DNA of 64,000 bases from assembly GCA_029582155.1 (NCBI GenBank), contig CM055895.1:15614787-15678786 (forward strand). Direction: 5' to 3'. This DNA is from Panopea generosa (Eukaryota > Mollusca > Bivalvia > Adapedonta > Hiatellidae). The position numbers and the translations under genes were made by a program. The notes beneath the pieces are model-generated. The model was not told where the DNA came from. It ran no database searches and worked only from the letters and a program-made list of their open reading frames with translations. Numbering within the stretch: position 1 is the first letter of the stretch; every line of letters begins with the position of its first letter. Shown here in pieces: positions 62,301 to 64,000 of the stretch.

Positions 62301-63639
62301 AGTTGCCTGATGTACAATGTTTAATATTTATGTTTAGCTGCCTGATGTACAATGTTTGATATATGTTTAACTGCCTGATGTACAATGTTTTAATATTTAT
62401 GTTTAGTTGCCTGATGTACAATGTTTAATATTTATGTTTAGTTGCCTGATGTACAATGTTTTAATATTTATGTTTAGTTGCCTGATGTACAATGTTTTAA
62501 TATTTATGTTTAGCTGCCTGATGTACAATGTTTGATATATGTTTAACTGCCTGATGTACAATGTTTGATATATGTTTAGCTGGCTTAGTACAATGTTTGA
62601 TATGTTTATCTGCCTGATGTACAATGGTTGATATATGTTTAGCTGAAGGGGCACAACTCTGATGTGCCTGATCACATATACATGTTTGGTATATTTTCAA
62701 ACTTAATCAGGCTATAGAGTGATCACAACAGTTAACTGAAAGACATGACATACCAGTTAGCTTTACATGTCATCACAAAATCAACCAATGGAGGTAAAGT
62801 AGTTGTTTCCTGAATACCATGGGATTCTAAAAATATTCACTGACTGTGTCTGTCACACAGTGTTTCGAGTTCAATTCATAGTTCAGCATTTTATGGTTCA
62901 AGGGAGACAACACAGTCTTAAACATGTAATTATCCCATCATTGTATATATAGAATTTATACAGGTAAACCCTAACTGTAAAAGTATTGGGAACTAATTAA
63001 TTACTTGTATACAGAACATCCGTAAATTGTACATGTTTTTTTTTATGTATATGTTAAATGAATTAGCTTTCAGAATGACAGATTGACAAGTGAGTGATGT
63101 GATCTAGTTATTAGTTTGAGAGTGACTTTGATTGACAAGTGAGCAATGCAAGTTAGGCCACACCCAGCACTGAATGCATACCCCAATTCCCAAACCAACA
63201 ATCTCTGCATTCTTTCTCCAGACATTGACAAATACACTTGGTTTAAATCCATCTAAATAGTAGTTAACATATTTATATACTTGGATCCTGGCTTTATAAA
63301 ACTGCAGTGTTTTATTTGAGTGATTAAGCCATTCTGGCTCTTTGACCATCTTTGACTATCTTTGATGATCTTTAATACTCTGCCAACATTAAACAAGAAC
63401 CATGAAATAGTGTTATTATTACTTTCCAAACCTTGGCTTCATGTCAACAGGTGTAGTAACTAAAATATTATATGAAGATATAAATACGACAACATTGTCA
63501 TACCTTGTCAATTCTCTACGATCGTCTGGTTCTCTTTCATCATCACAGTCATCATCATCGTCCATGTAGGATTTAAAATTCTCGTTTGCTGCCCAAGAAT
63601 CCTGGTTACACCACTCATCTAGTTGCTCCTGCTTTTTAC
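17309..63639 (-). CDS. YTHDC2: YTHDC2-like 3'-5' RNA helicase / m6A reader (31 exons in window, 5' end outside)
   Basis: YTHDC2 is a DExH-box 3'-5' RNA helicase whose C-terminal YTH domain binds m6A. In vertebrates it works with MEIOC and XRN1 to control entry into meiosis. The window encodes in order: acidic insert, two ankyrin repeats (exons 2-3), second RecA domain with motif V (TNIAETSIT) and motif VI (QRMGRAGR), helical/ratchet region (ELTELGRHLADLPVEPHLGK), OB-fold (PSDWLIYEEMTRA), linker (GLQQPAGIGQRPRPM) and YTH. Exons 1-18 occur once. Then a four-exon YTH module (225 codons) occurs three times, followed by a unique tail exon. Coding exons sum to 4,856 bp and stay in frame throughout. 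The segments up to the first YTH module follow human YTHDC2 (recalled sequence) closely. The R3H and first RecA domain should lie beyond 64,000. Whether all three modules are spliced into one mRNA is inferred from phase only. Confidence 0.93.
18129..18321 (-). CDS. YTHDC2: YTHDC2 exon 30: end of YTH and linker, module A
   Basis: Starts EVEPFVGKALVDLWDD, matching the human ELEPLVGEQLLQLWER stretch at the end of YTH, and continues into a linker (SSGAPGGRWNDRYNEPLGRK, FADNTQYHDS). Flanked by CAG acceptor and GTAAG donor; 193 bp, phase 0 to 1. It differs from the module B and C copies at several residues (DDSADNSSAQ against DCFSDNSSDQ), so it is probably the ancestral last copy. It splices to exon 31 in frame. 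Confidence 0.88.
18525..19290. repeat. 23-bp minisatellite (CAGCACAGAGCTAACCAATAT), module A, about 32 copies
   Basis: Intronic, between the A copies of module exons 3 and 4. The unit CAGCACAGAGCTAACCAATA plus three variable bases recurs at 23 bp, with some shorter units missing three bases (CCCAGCAGAGC). The array is much longer than in modules B (27.23-27.53 kb) and C (33.71-33.99 kb). Confidence 0.95.
19380..21672 (+). mobile_element. Bivalve CAAGAGCTGTYGGAGGGACAGC element, long copy
   Basis: Starts CAAGAGCTGTTGGAGGGACAG with GCTTGACTATTTCC, and ends CCCCCCTATTCTATGAATAG then TCTAGCTAAAAA. GACTATT and AATAGTC are inverted partners. The interior has about nine diverged ~165-bp units (GGGTCATAACTCTGCCAAAATG, GTGAAGTTTCATTCATATC, GGTTGCATAGATATTTTACC). 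It is non-coding; frames within, such as 21,191-21,532, run across repeat units. The same element in modules B and C has lost about 1.6 kb including its right end. Confidence 0.7.
21875..22020 (+). repeat. SINE-like fragment, module A
   Basis: Contains TATAGAGCATTAGACCCAGG, GTGGGTACGATCCTCCACC (a box-B-like motif) and GGTGTCCTTGAGCAAGACA, a core common in animal tRNA-derived SINEs. Orthologous copies sit at 28,360-28,500 and 34,820-34,960 because they were carried along by the module duplication. Confidence 0.5.
22190..22274 (-). CDS. YTHDC2: YTHDC2 exon 29: YTH strand/helix segment, module A
   Basis: 85 bp, phase 2 to 0, encoding GNIQFQTTHHLLNPWNENKR then VQISRDGQ. It aligns with human SLPFQFAHHLLNPWNDNKK and VQISRDGQ. 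Acceptor CCAG and donor GTATGA are intact. The first residue completed at the junction is followed by Gly here and in module B, Arg in module C. Confidence 0.9.
23230..23253 (+). repeat. Poly(G) tract, module A
   Basis: An unbroken run of about 24 G on the plus strand (C on the transcript strand), in the intron between module exons 2 and 3. Module B has about 26 and module C about 21 at the same site. Confidence 0.95.
23880..24025 (-). CDS. YTHDC2: YTHDC2 exon 28: YTH core, module A
   Basis: 146 bp, phase 0 to 2. Encodes DGNTVVLIFSVCGSGHFQG, CAKMSSIIGTDKSSDFNGR and GGVLSVDWIK, matching human VYLVFSVQGSGHFQGFSRMS and LGGVFKVEWIRK. At the second aromatic-cage position, where human YTHDC2 has Trp (DWGSAGLGG), this protein has Phe and a loop shorter by two residues (DFNGRGG). 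Confidence 0.92.
24332..24582 (-). CDS. YTHDC2: YTHDC2 exon 27: YTH start, module A
   Basis: 251 bp, phase 1 to 0. A Ser/Gly-rich linker (MSEGGSLTNSPSSSAGSPHD) precedes the YTH start GPCRYFIMKCSSQKIIDMSV and the first cage Trp in KGAWATSKSNEKKLNRAF, equal to human KGIWSTTPSNERKLNRAF. The last codon is CGG (Arg); the other two copies have CAG (Gln). The internal ATG is not a gene start, since the exon is spliced in. Confidence 0.92.
24904..25076. repeat. 21-bp minisatellite, module A, about 8 copies
   Basis: Unit CATGCTTCATACAATCCATTT with variants, 21 bp or seven codons, so it reads open in several frames. Copies at 31,387-31,559 and 37,838-38,010 belong to modules B and C. Intronic and non-coding. 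Confidence 0.93.
25200..25674. mobile_element. MITE truncated by the duplication junction, module A
   Basis: Left terminal repeat CAGACCGCAATCCGCTCAAG is preserved after a TA. The right end is missing because the sequence switches to the junction spacer after GAACACCG. The complete copy is at 38,134-38,674. Confidence 0.75.
25675..26681. other. Junction spacer 1 between modules A and B
   Basis: About 1 kb that follows the truncated MITE and precedes the next CAGTTGTGAAAAATT. It is absent at both outer flanks of the triplication. It includes an (AT)n microsatellite at 25,797-25,825, a perfect TGACGTCA palindrome at 26,022-26,029, and a minus-strand 62-codon frame (26,047-26,235) with a hydrophobic N-terminal stretch (VKVLCLVAWLLKLLVHVL). 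That frame is intact in both spacers but not recognised. Confidence 0.85.
26830..27022 (-). CDS. YTHDC2: YTHDC2 exon 26: end of YTH and linker, module B
   Basis: 193 bp, phase 0 to 1, CAG acceptor and GTAAG donor intact. Encodes EVEPYVGEALVDLWDCFSDN then a linker with GGRWNDRYIEPPGRKQYNN and FADNTQYHDS. Its phase-1 end fits both exon 27 of module A (G plus AA gives Glu) and the terminal exon 31 (G plus GT gives Gly). Confidence 0.88.
27228..27530. repeat. 23-bp minisatellite, module B, about 13 copies
   Basis: Same CAGCACAGAGCTAACCAATA unit as in module A but a much shorter array. Confidence 0.93.
27630..28268 (+). mobile_element. CAAGAGCTGTCGGAGGGACAGC element, internally deleted, module B
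   Basis: Begins CAAGAGCTGTCGGAGGGACA and follows the module A copy to ACAACATTTCTAAGTCT. It then jumps to sequence equivalent to about 21,790 in A. The tandem interior and the right end are lost. Module C has the same deletion at 34,089-34,727. Confidence 0.65.
28671..28755 (-). CDS. YTHDC2: YTHDC2 exon 25: YTH strand/helix segment, module B
   Basis: 85 bp, phase 2 to 0. Contains QFQTTHHLLNPWNENKR and VQISRDGQ, with intact CCAG acceptor and GTATGA donor. Appears identical in coding content to the module A copy. Confidence 0.9.
29710..29735 (+). repeat. Poly(G) tract, module B
   Basis: About 26 consecutive G on the plus strand at the site equivalent to 23,230 in module A. Confidence 0.95.
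30363..30508 (-). CDS. YTHDC2: YTHDC2 exon 24: YTH core, module B
   Basis: 146 bp, phase 0 to 2. Same residues as the other copies, including FSVCGSGHFQGCAKMSS and the Phe cage substitution in SSDFNGRGG. Splice sites TATAG and GTAAAA are intact. Confidence 0.92.
30815..31065 (-). CDS. YTHDC2: YTHDC2 exon 23: YTH start, module B
   Basis: 251 bp, phase 1 to 0. Encodes the Ser/Gly-rich linker, GPCRYFIMKCSSQKIIDMSV and KGAWATSKSNEKKLNRAFQ. If spliced to exon 22 the junction codon is Glu (G plus AA). Confidence 0.92.
31387..31559. repeat. 21-bp minisatellite, module B
   Basis: Same CATGCTTCATACAATCCATTT array as in module A, with equal copy number as far as can be counted by eye. Confidence 0.93.
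31683..32157. mobile_element. MITE truncated by the duplication junction, module B
   Basis: Left terminal repeat CAGACCGCAATCCGCTCAAG is retained. The element stops at GAACACCG, the same base as in module A. Confidence 0.75.
32158..33162. other. Junction spacer 2 between modules B and C
   Basis: Near-identical to 25,675-26,681: (AT)n tract near 32,281, TGACGTCA at 32,503-32,510, and the same unrecognised 62-codon minus-strand frame at 32,528-32,716. Identical end points in both spacers suggest that the second duplication copied an existing junction. Confidence 0.85.
33311..33503 (-). CDS. YTHDC2: YTHDC2 exon 22: end of YTH and linker, module C
   Basis: 193 bp, phase 0 to 1. Encodes EVEPYVGEALVDLWDCFSDN and the Arg/Gln/Asn-rich linker. 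It appears identical in coding content to the module B copy and distinct from the terminal copy at 18.1 kb. Confidence 0.88.
33709..33985. repeat. 23-bp minisatellite, module C, about 12 copies
   Basis: Same unit as modules A and B. One unit fewer than module B in the AATACACCAGCACAGAGC stretch, a copy-specific marker. Confidence 0.93.
34089..34727 (+). mobile_element. CAAGAGCTGTCGGAGGGACAGC element, internally deleted, module C
   Basis: Starts CAAGAGCTGTCGGAGGGACA and ends at the same ACAACATTTCTAAGTCT break as module B. Confidence 0.65.
35129..35213 (-). CDS. YTHDC2: YTHDC2 exon 21: YTH strand/helix segment, module C
   Basis: 85 bp, phase 2 to 0. Encodes RNIQFQTTHHLLNPWNENKR and VQISRDGQ. 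The first full codon is CGT (Arg) where A and B have GGT (Gly); human has Lys-Glu in this part, so the Arg form is plausible as the older state. Confidence 0.9.
36170..36190 (+). repeat. Poly(G) tract, module C
   Basis: About 21 consecutive G, shorter than in modules A and B. Confidence 0.95.
36814..36959 (-). CDS. YTHDC2: YTHDC2 exon 20: YTH core, module C
   Basis: 146 bp, phase 0 to 2. Encodes DGNTVVLIFSVCGSGHFQG and GGVLSVDWIK with Phe in the cage loop (SSDFNGRGG). Splice sites are intact. Confidence 0.92.
37266..37516 (-). CDS. YTHDC2: YTHDC2 exon 19: YTH start, module C
   Basis: 251 bp, phase 1 to 0, directly downstream of exon 18 in the transcript (A plus AA gives Lys). It differs from the other copies at two residues (DSPQFGG for DSHQFGG, QKNID for QKIID). 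First cage Trp (KGAWATS) is present. Confidence 0.93.
37838..38010. repeat. 21-bp minisatellite, module C
   Basis: Same CATGCTTCATACAATCCATTT array. One unit has CATCTCATGC where A and B have CATCTAATGC. Confidence 0.93.
38134..38674. mobile_element. Complete TA-flanked MITE, 541 bp
   Basis: The left end CAGACCGCAATCCGCTCAAG continues TACACCAAA. The right end reads, on the minus strand, CAGACTGTAATCCATTCAAG then TACACCAAA. These are imperfect inverted repeats of about 29 bp, flanked by TA on each side (38,132-38,133 and 38,675-38,676), the target type of Tc1/mariner elements. No transposase is encoded. The right ~67 bp is missing from the copies in modules A and B. Confidence 0.75.
38901..39047 (-). 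CDS. YTHDC2: YTHDC2 exon 18: linker before YTH
   Basis: 147 bp, phase 1 to 1. Encodes a disordered linker: DESMSGGGSGRNNMAHDEYA, then DNSRHKFFSTSAKKATSTPP and KRKDFLPP. This corresponds to the Ser-rich region between the OB-fold and YTH in human YTHDC2. Last exon before the triplication. Confidence 0.85.
39048..39487. other. YTHDC2: Intron 17, nothing recognised
   Basis: AT-rich intron with no bounded repeat or RNA gene seen. Confidence 0.5.
39488..39584 (-). CDS. YTHDC2: YTHDC2 exon 17: LQQPAGIGQRPRPM linker
   Basis: 97 bp, phase 0 to 1. Encodes AVVNALTNEEQALGLQQPAG and IGQRPRPM, equal to human STEEQSAGLQQPSG and IGQRPRPM. The donor GTGAGT at 39,486-39,487 is preferred over an overlapping GTGTGA two bases earlier, because only the former keeps exon 18 in frame. 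Confidence 0.92.
39909..39960 (+). repeat. Left-end fragment of the AAGAGGCCCAAGAGGGCC family
   Basis: CAACAAGAGGCCCAAGATGG and GTCGCTCATCTGG match the left end of the element at 1,884 and 12,096. Lies in intron 16. Confidence 0.5.
40100..40440 (-). repeat. tRNA-derived SINE, minus orientation
   Basis: On the minus strand: AGGAGCCTGGCTCGGTCGCA, a box-B-like GGTTTGATATCCC, then TTTGGGATGAGACTTTAAC, CACTGGGCATGTAAAAGAAC and an AT-rich tail. The overlapping frames (40,032-40,449) are not genes. Confidence 0.6.
40905..41000 (-). repeat. SINE 3'-end fragment (AAATATTCAAACAAA tail family)
   Basis: Tail-side fragment GTTTGAATATTTAGTCATCG followed by TGCCACCTTGGGCTAAAAGA and CTGGGATCCTGA, as in the fuller copy at 41,494-41,780. 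Confidence 0.6.
41084..41179 (-). CDS. YTHDC2: YTHDC2 exon 16: AAALSVKLCQKWQ segment
   Basis: 96 bp, phase 0 to 0. Encodes AAALSVKLCQKWQCLFLRRM and RSPSKPWSQMDE, matching human SLLLQLRQKWHSLFLRRM and RAPSKPWSQVDE. CAG acceptor and GTAGAT donor. Confidence 0.93.
41494..41780 (-). repeat. tRNA-headed SINE, best preserved copy
   Basis: On the minus strand it starts with a tRNA-like head: TTAGCTCAGTGGGTAGAGC (box A), CTGACTATCAATCCAGGGG, GAGTTTGAATCCCC (box B). The body carries TCATTATCATTCC, and the tail is TGGCATAATAATGATGCTAA then ATATTCAATCAA. No acceptor stem or CCA-ready end, so it is a SINE and not a tRNA gene. Intron 15. Confidence 0.75.
41826..41944 (-). CDS. YTHDC2: YTHDC2 exon 15: acidic linker after OB-fold
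   Basis: 119 bp, phase 1 to 0. Encodes DEMNSGFHGYTSDSENEDLE, DNKNSTLQLGEWISFEVDAE, parallel to human NDSSDSEMEDKTT and LKLDEWLHFTLEPE. Confidence 0.9.
42258..42481 (-). CDS. YTHDC2: YTHDC2 exon 14: OB-fold
   Basis: 224 bp, phase 2 to 1. Encodes SKMKVVIHNFSVLPHKEDIV, TVPSDWLIYEEMTRAGTLAC and VRCCTLVSPITIAIFAGLAK, matching human ALPTDWLIYDEMTRAHRIAN and IRCCSAVTPVTILVFCGPAR. The internal ATG is not a start. Confidence 0.94.
43560..43805 (-). mobile_element. Fragment of a non-LTR retrotransposon (LINE) endonuclease domain
   Basis: A 73-codon minus-strand frame contains THRKGSILDLLFVNRDLVD and YYSDHFIVSLAV. The ILDLLFVN and SDH motifs are typical of the C-terminal part of APE-type LINE endonucleases (CR1/Jockey-like). 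No reverse transcriptase follows, so it is a short fragment. Clade is uncertain. Confidence 0.65.
43806..44290 (+). repeat. Bivalve dispersed repeat with ~120-bp internal units
   Basis: GGGCAATAACTCTGTAATTAG, GAAGTTTGATGAAATTCCAT and AATGCTCCGGACAAGG recur three times. It ends with ACCGACAGACCGACCACAGG and CCAATATACCCCC. Related diverged sequence precedes the LINE fragment at 42,990-43,260. Confidence 0.6.
44915..45190. repeat. 32-bp minisatellite, about 8-9 copies
   Basis: Unit CATTGCGTCATGTTAAGCTT followed by AACACTTCTTGA, with length variants where parts are missing. Longer diverged relatives (TCATGTTATGCTGAACACTT) are spread at 44,450-44,900. Confidence 0.9.
46022..46190 (+). repeat. Dispersed element related to 2.39-2.58 kb
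   Basis: CAGTCAAACCTGTCTTAAGC and GTCTTTAAGACAGGTTGTTG form an inverted pair. The order matches the minus strand at 2,390-2,580. Confidence 0.4.
46259..46435 (-). CDS. YTHDC2: YTHDC2 exon 13: QLLGQLSASGFVRAQGGGD segment
   Basis: 177 bp, phase 2 to 2. Encodes AQLLGQLSASGFVRAQGGGD, IFDLNTNSETWAVVKAALCA and GAYPSVIRVDKQKGMLLS, equal to human TQLLGQLRASGFVRARGGGD and NSENWAVVKAALVAGMYPN. GTAAGT donor. Confidence 0.95.
46436..47003. other. YTHDC2: Intron 12, nothing recognised
   Basis: AT-rich, no clear repeat or gene. Confidence 0.5.
47004..47098 (-). CDS. YTHDC2: YTHDC2 exon 12: SWQKACTDGREKVFC segment
   Basis: 95 bp, phase 0 to 2. Encodes SWQKACTDGREKVFCTTNFI, SSAVMERVVGM, matching human AWQKARSDGWERAFCEKNFL and SQATMEIIIGMR, part of the helical region before the OB-fold. 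Confidence 0.93.
47099..47924. other. YTHDC2: Intron 11, nothing recognised
   Basis: Only short frames without family resemblance. No bounded repeat seen. Confidence 0.5.
47925..48031 (-). CDS. YTHDC2: YTHDC2 exon 11: KEFAASTYSDHMVLLRAFQ segment
   Basis: 107 bp, phase 1 to 0. Encodes FLIQSQPYEKRRMKEIKKEF then AASTYSDHMVLLRAFQ, matching human KRFTAGAFSDHMALLRAFQ. Confidence 0.94.
48128..48365 (+). repeat. SINE copy with AAATATTCAAACAAA tail, plus orientation
   Basis: GTTTGAATCCCAGCAAAGCC (box B remnant), ATTCACACAGGAAAGTTATC, CTGGTTAACCATCCAGGATC and tail ATTATTCAAACAAATC. Head truncated. Intron 10. Confidence 0.65.
48635..48800 (-). CDS. YTHDC2: YTHDC2 exon 10: ratchet/HA2 region
   Basis: 166 bp, phase 0 to 1. 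Encodes LMDALDQTEELTELGRHLAD, LPVEPHLGKMVLNAIVLKCL and DPVLTIVCSLSYKDP, matching human DLTELGYHLADLPVEPHLGK and CLDPILTIACTLAYRDPF. GTATGT donor. Confidence 0.95.
49440..50440 (+). repeat. Bivalve dispersed repeat, ~170-190-bp internal units
   Basis: GTGACCTTGACCTTTGAGGTA, GGTTCTGGGTCTTA, CATGTCATGCTGATCAA and AAAGTTACAGACCGGA recur about five times with divergence. The right end has ACGGACGGATACTGCGATTA, TTATATGCCACACC. Intron 9. The minus-strand frame at 49,540-49,821 is a by-product. Confidence 0.65.
50570..50770 (-). repeat. SINE copy with AGGTCTTCCTCCACC body, minus orientation
   Basis: Minus strand gives CTTAGACCA/AGGTGCCATCTCAAGATCA, TGAGGTCTTCCTCCACCAAT and AAAACTGGATGTGCAAC, matching 54,580-54,765. 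Confidence 0.6.
50771..51621. other. YTHDC2: Rest of intron 9, nothing recognised
   Basis: No supported feature. Confidence 0.45.
51622..51741 (-). CDS. YTHDC2: YTHDC2 exon 9: ELCLQTKLLAP segment
   Basis: 120 bp, phase 0 to 0. Encodes ELCLQTKLLAPVSEPIASFL and AKAPEPPPFTVIQSAVSLLK, matching human ELCLHTKLLAPVNCPIADFL and MKAPEPPPALIVRNAVQMLK. Winged-helix region after the second RecA domain. Confidence 0.95.
52745..52852 (-). repeat. SINE head-side fragment, minus orientation
   Basis: GAGACACAATGTCTCATATA, then GATCCCTTGATTGATAGTCA and AGATCTCG parallel the tRNA-head half of 41,494-41,780. Intron 8. Confidence 0.6.
52980..53085 (-). CDS. YTHDC2: YTHDC2 exon 8: helicase motif VI end
   Basis: 106 bp, phase 2 to 0. 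Completes motif VI: with exon 7 the junction reads QRMGRAGR, then LRPGVCYHMFSKVRYQHML and DYATPELLRCSLQ. Human: QRKGRAGR, PELLRMPLQ. Confidence 0.95.
53330..53412 (-). CDS. YTHDC2: YTHDC2 exon 7: WVSKASAKQRMGR
   Basis: 83 bp, phase 0 to 2. Encodes KIFDALLQITTLKSNWVSKA and SAKQRMGR; human has MVWISKASAIQRKGR. Carries the first half of helicase motif VI. Confidence 0.95.
53413..54350. other. YTHDC2: Intron 6, nothing recognised
   Basis: No bounded repeat, RNA gene or domain-bearing frame seen. Confidence 0.5.
54351..54431 (-). CDS. YTHDC2: YTHDC2 exon 6: helicase motif V
   Basis: 81 bp, phase 0 to 0. Encodes ILATNIAETSITIDDVVHVI and NTGKVKE, matching human ILSTNIAETSITVNDVVFVI and DSGKVKE. 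TTTCAG acceptor and GTAAGA donor. Confidence 0.96.
54580..54765 (+). repeat. tRNA-derived SINE copy, plus orientation
   Basis: GTGAATGAGTGGTCTAAGGC (box A), GTTGTAAGTTTGAGTCCTGC (box B), ACGGTGGTTCTACTCAGTCT and GAGGTCTTCCTCCACCAGTA. Intron 5. Confidence 0.65.
55684..55859 (-). CDS. YTHDC2: YTHDC2 exon 5: second RecA domain, motif IV region
   Basis: 176 bp, phase 1 to 0. Encodes AVLIFLPGYGDIVNLKNTI, DEDPRFGSGRYSLFLLHSAM and QSTDQKKVFETSPQGVRKI, matching human VLIFLPGYDEIVGLRDRI, LHSNMQTSDQKKVLKNPP and AGVRKI. Confidence 0.96.
56649..57625. repeat. 60-bp minisatellite, about 16 copies
   Basis: Unit CAAGGACGATCACTGATGGT, TACACTTCAGATGACAAATG, GTGTATATATGTTGATGTGT. 60 bp is 20 codons, so plus-strand frames of 134-243 codons appear (TITDGYTSDDKWCIYVDVSR repeated). 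It lies in intron 4 on the strand opposite the gene. No start, splice or homology support for coding. Confidence 0.95.
57837..58003 (-). CDS. YTHDC2: YTHDC2 exon 4: LSIEDKETLSVYQH segment
   Basis: 167 bp, phase 2 to 1. Encodes LSCEIGDIDTVEEDDLLSIE, DKETLSVYQHCWDDDKVDTD and LIVSLLHKIVTTQPE, matching human SAEDRELLKAYHHSFDDEKV and DLDLIMHLLYNI. The acceptor GGTACCCAG sits in the first unit of the 49-bp array. Confidence 0.94.
57977..59210. repeat. 49-bp minisatellite containing the exon 4 splice acceptor, about 24 copies
   Basis: On the minus strand a unit reads TTGCTGGTACCCAGGTTGTC, GTGTGAGATATGATAATAAT, TGACTG. The real junction reads CTGGTACCCAG then GTTGTCGTGTGAGATA, so about 27 bases across the splice site are copied in each unit. 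About fifteen units keep GGTACCCAG; the others have ACCACGG or ACCGCGG and have lost the AG. Located in intron 3, immediately upstream of exon 4 in the transcript. Confidence 0.93.
59589..59781 (-). CDS. YTHDC2: YTHDC2 exon 3: ankyrin repeats
   Basis: 193 bp, phase 1 to 2. Encodes VDYQHSETGVTPLMIAAGHG, FTVVVEQLLNMGAAVGLKAS and NEFTALDWAKMFQRDNIVSI, matching human VDYRHSETSATALMVAAGRG and MALDWAKHFGQTEIVDLLE. The two ankyrin repeats are inserted between the RecA domains, as is typical of YTHDC2. Confidence 0.95.
59782..60500. other. YTHDC2: Part of intron 2, nothing recognised
   Basis: AT-rich sequence, no supported feature. Confidence 0.45.
60512..60705. repeat. Short dispersed element with inverted arms
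   Basis: ACGAGTTCCCATAGTGGTTT and AATTACTATGGGAGGGGACT contain an inverted CCATAGT/ACTATGG pair. The interior mentions GACCATTTCAAAGAGGTGATC, similar in style to 48,400-48,535. Class unknown. Confidence 0.35.
60712..61255 (-). repeat. tRNA-headed SINE with expanded 25-bp internal repeat
   Basis: Tail end TTTGAATATTTAGAACC near 60,725 and head end CTGAGCTAACCAGGCCTGAC near 61,240 match the SINE at 41,494-41,780. Between them the segment CACAACCCCTGGATTGATAG TCAGA is tandemly repeated about ten times (60,959-61,222) where the parent has it once. The repeated piece covers the anticodon-arm and variable region of the tRNA-like head. Intron 2. Confidence 0.85.
61303..61457 (-). CDS. YTHDC2: YTHDC2 exon 2: helicase insert, LILTENVS segment
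   Basis: 155 bp, phase 2 to 1. Encodes QLAVLGLGKEKEELEPWVAK, DMEQNMSNCFITGDEDIVSR and IFHLIVAENVS, matching human CLEPWLIKEMDACLSDIWLH and VFHLILTENVSVDY. Acceptor ACATCAG, chosen because it gives a phase-2 start; a second AG four bases downstream would break the frame. Confidence 0.94.
61452..62645. repeat. 35/36-bp minisatellite containing the exon 2 splice acceptor, about 33 copies
   Basis: Plus-strand unit GTTGCCTGATGTACAATGTT, TAATATTTATGTTTA. On the minus strand each unit carries CATTGTACATCAG followed by GCAACT or GCAGCT. The real exon 2 junction is CATTGTACATCAG then GCAGCTGGC, so the array copies the acceptor and up to six exon bases. Located in intron 1, immediately upstream of exon 2. 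Frames such as 62,403-62,675 are artefacts. Confidence 0.95.
62650..63503. other. YTHDC2: Rest of intron 1, nothing recognised
   Basis: Short frames only. No repeat boundary or RNA gene can be supported. Confidence 0.5.
63504..63639 (-). CDS. YTHDC2: YTHDC2 exon 1 of the window (internal exon): LDEWC acidic insert
   Basis: 136 bp, starts with the last two bases of a Gly-like split codon. Encodes KKQEQLDEWCNQDSWAANEN, FKSYMDDDDDCDDEREPDDR, RELT, parallel to human TTLTEWYSAQENSFK and the acidic DEYDLLDDGGD region. Donor GTATGA. Acceptor CTAAAAG is weak, so the upper boundary is the least certain of all exons. Further 5' exons lie outside the window. Confidence 0.82.
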
Positions 63640-64000
63640 CTTTTAGACAGAACATTTTCATTTTTGTTAGAGATTATTACATTTATACTTAAATAAAGTA
63701 ACAAAAATACGTTTTTAACAAAATATGTTTAAAATCACATGCTGGTATTGGCCCAATATGGAAAATATGGATTTTCGGCGCCAGTACAAATCCATATTGG
63801 CCCCAGTGTTGAACAAACTGTGTACATGTTCTTTCGTGTCAAATTTTTTCAATTTCCAGTAAACAATAATAAATAACTTGTCAATGTCATTAGCAACCAA
63901 ATGCTATCACGAGATAAGTTGAAACTTAAAAAATGGTAGAAAAGACCTAGGAGAGCTTAGCAAATCGCCTTTTGACGTCAGATGAAGCCATTTGTTTTAC
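63640..64000. other. YTHDC2: Intron upstream of exon 1, cut by the window edge
   Basis: No exon matching the first RecA domain is seen here, so the next 5' exon must lie beyond the right edge. Confidence 0.5.

Overview
The window looks like bivalve mollusc nuclear DNA. It is AT-rich, intron-rich and crowded with short interspersed and tandem repeats that I associate with bivalves (elements starting near AACAAGAGGCCCAAGAGGGCC or CAAGAGCTGTCGGAGGGACAGC, tRNA-headed SINEs, many ACATGTA motifs). The species cannot be fixed from sequence alone. No bacterial genes, CRISPR arrays, rRNA genes or viral fossils were seen.

One real gene was found. It is on the minus strand and fills about 17.3-63.6 kb: the orthologue of YTHDC2, the DExH-box 3'-5' RNA helicase and m6A reader that acts with MEIOC in germ cells of vertebrates. 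I placed 31 exons by homology and splice sites. Their phases agree from end to end: 4,856 coding bases, giving 2 bases of a split codon and then 1,618 codons including the stop. The gene is cut at the right edge, so the R3H and first RecA domain exons lie beyond 64,000. Reading from right to left the window holds the acidic insert, ankyrin repeats, second RecA domain (motifs V and VI), helical bundle/ratchet region, OB-fold, linker, YTH domain and a Q/G/N/Y-rich tail.

The main oddity is that four exons (251+146+85+193 = 675 bp, 225 codons, phase 1 at both ends) carrying the YTH domain and its flanking disordered linker are present three times in tandem (units 33,163-38,607, 26,682-32,157 and 17,981-25,674). 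All three are open with intact splice sites. The gene could therefore make a protein with three YTH domains, or choose between them. The repeat junctions contain a ~1 kb spacer absent from both outer flanks, and the right breakpoint lies inside a TA-flanked MITE.

A second oddity is in the introns. Two minisatellites, a 49-bp unit at 58.0-59.2 kb and a 35-bp unit at 61.46-62.65 kb, each begin at an exon start. Their units copy the 3' splice site and first exon bases, so decoy acceptors are lined up upstream of exons 4 and 2.

The left 17 kb has no recognisable gene. It holds a 36-bp array (0.73-1.65 kb), a ~20-bp compound array (2.8-3.66 kb), a 5.7-kb satellite of 81/104-bp units (4.46-10.13 kb), a bivalve interspersed element with internal tandem units (12.1-15.5 kb) and other dispersed repeats (15.6-16.8 kb).
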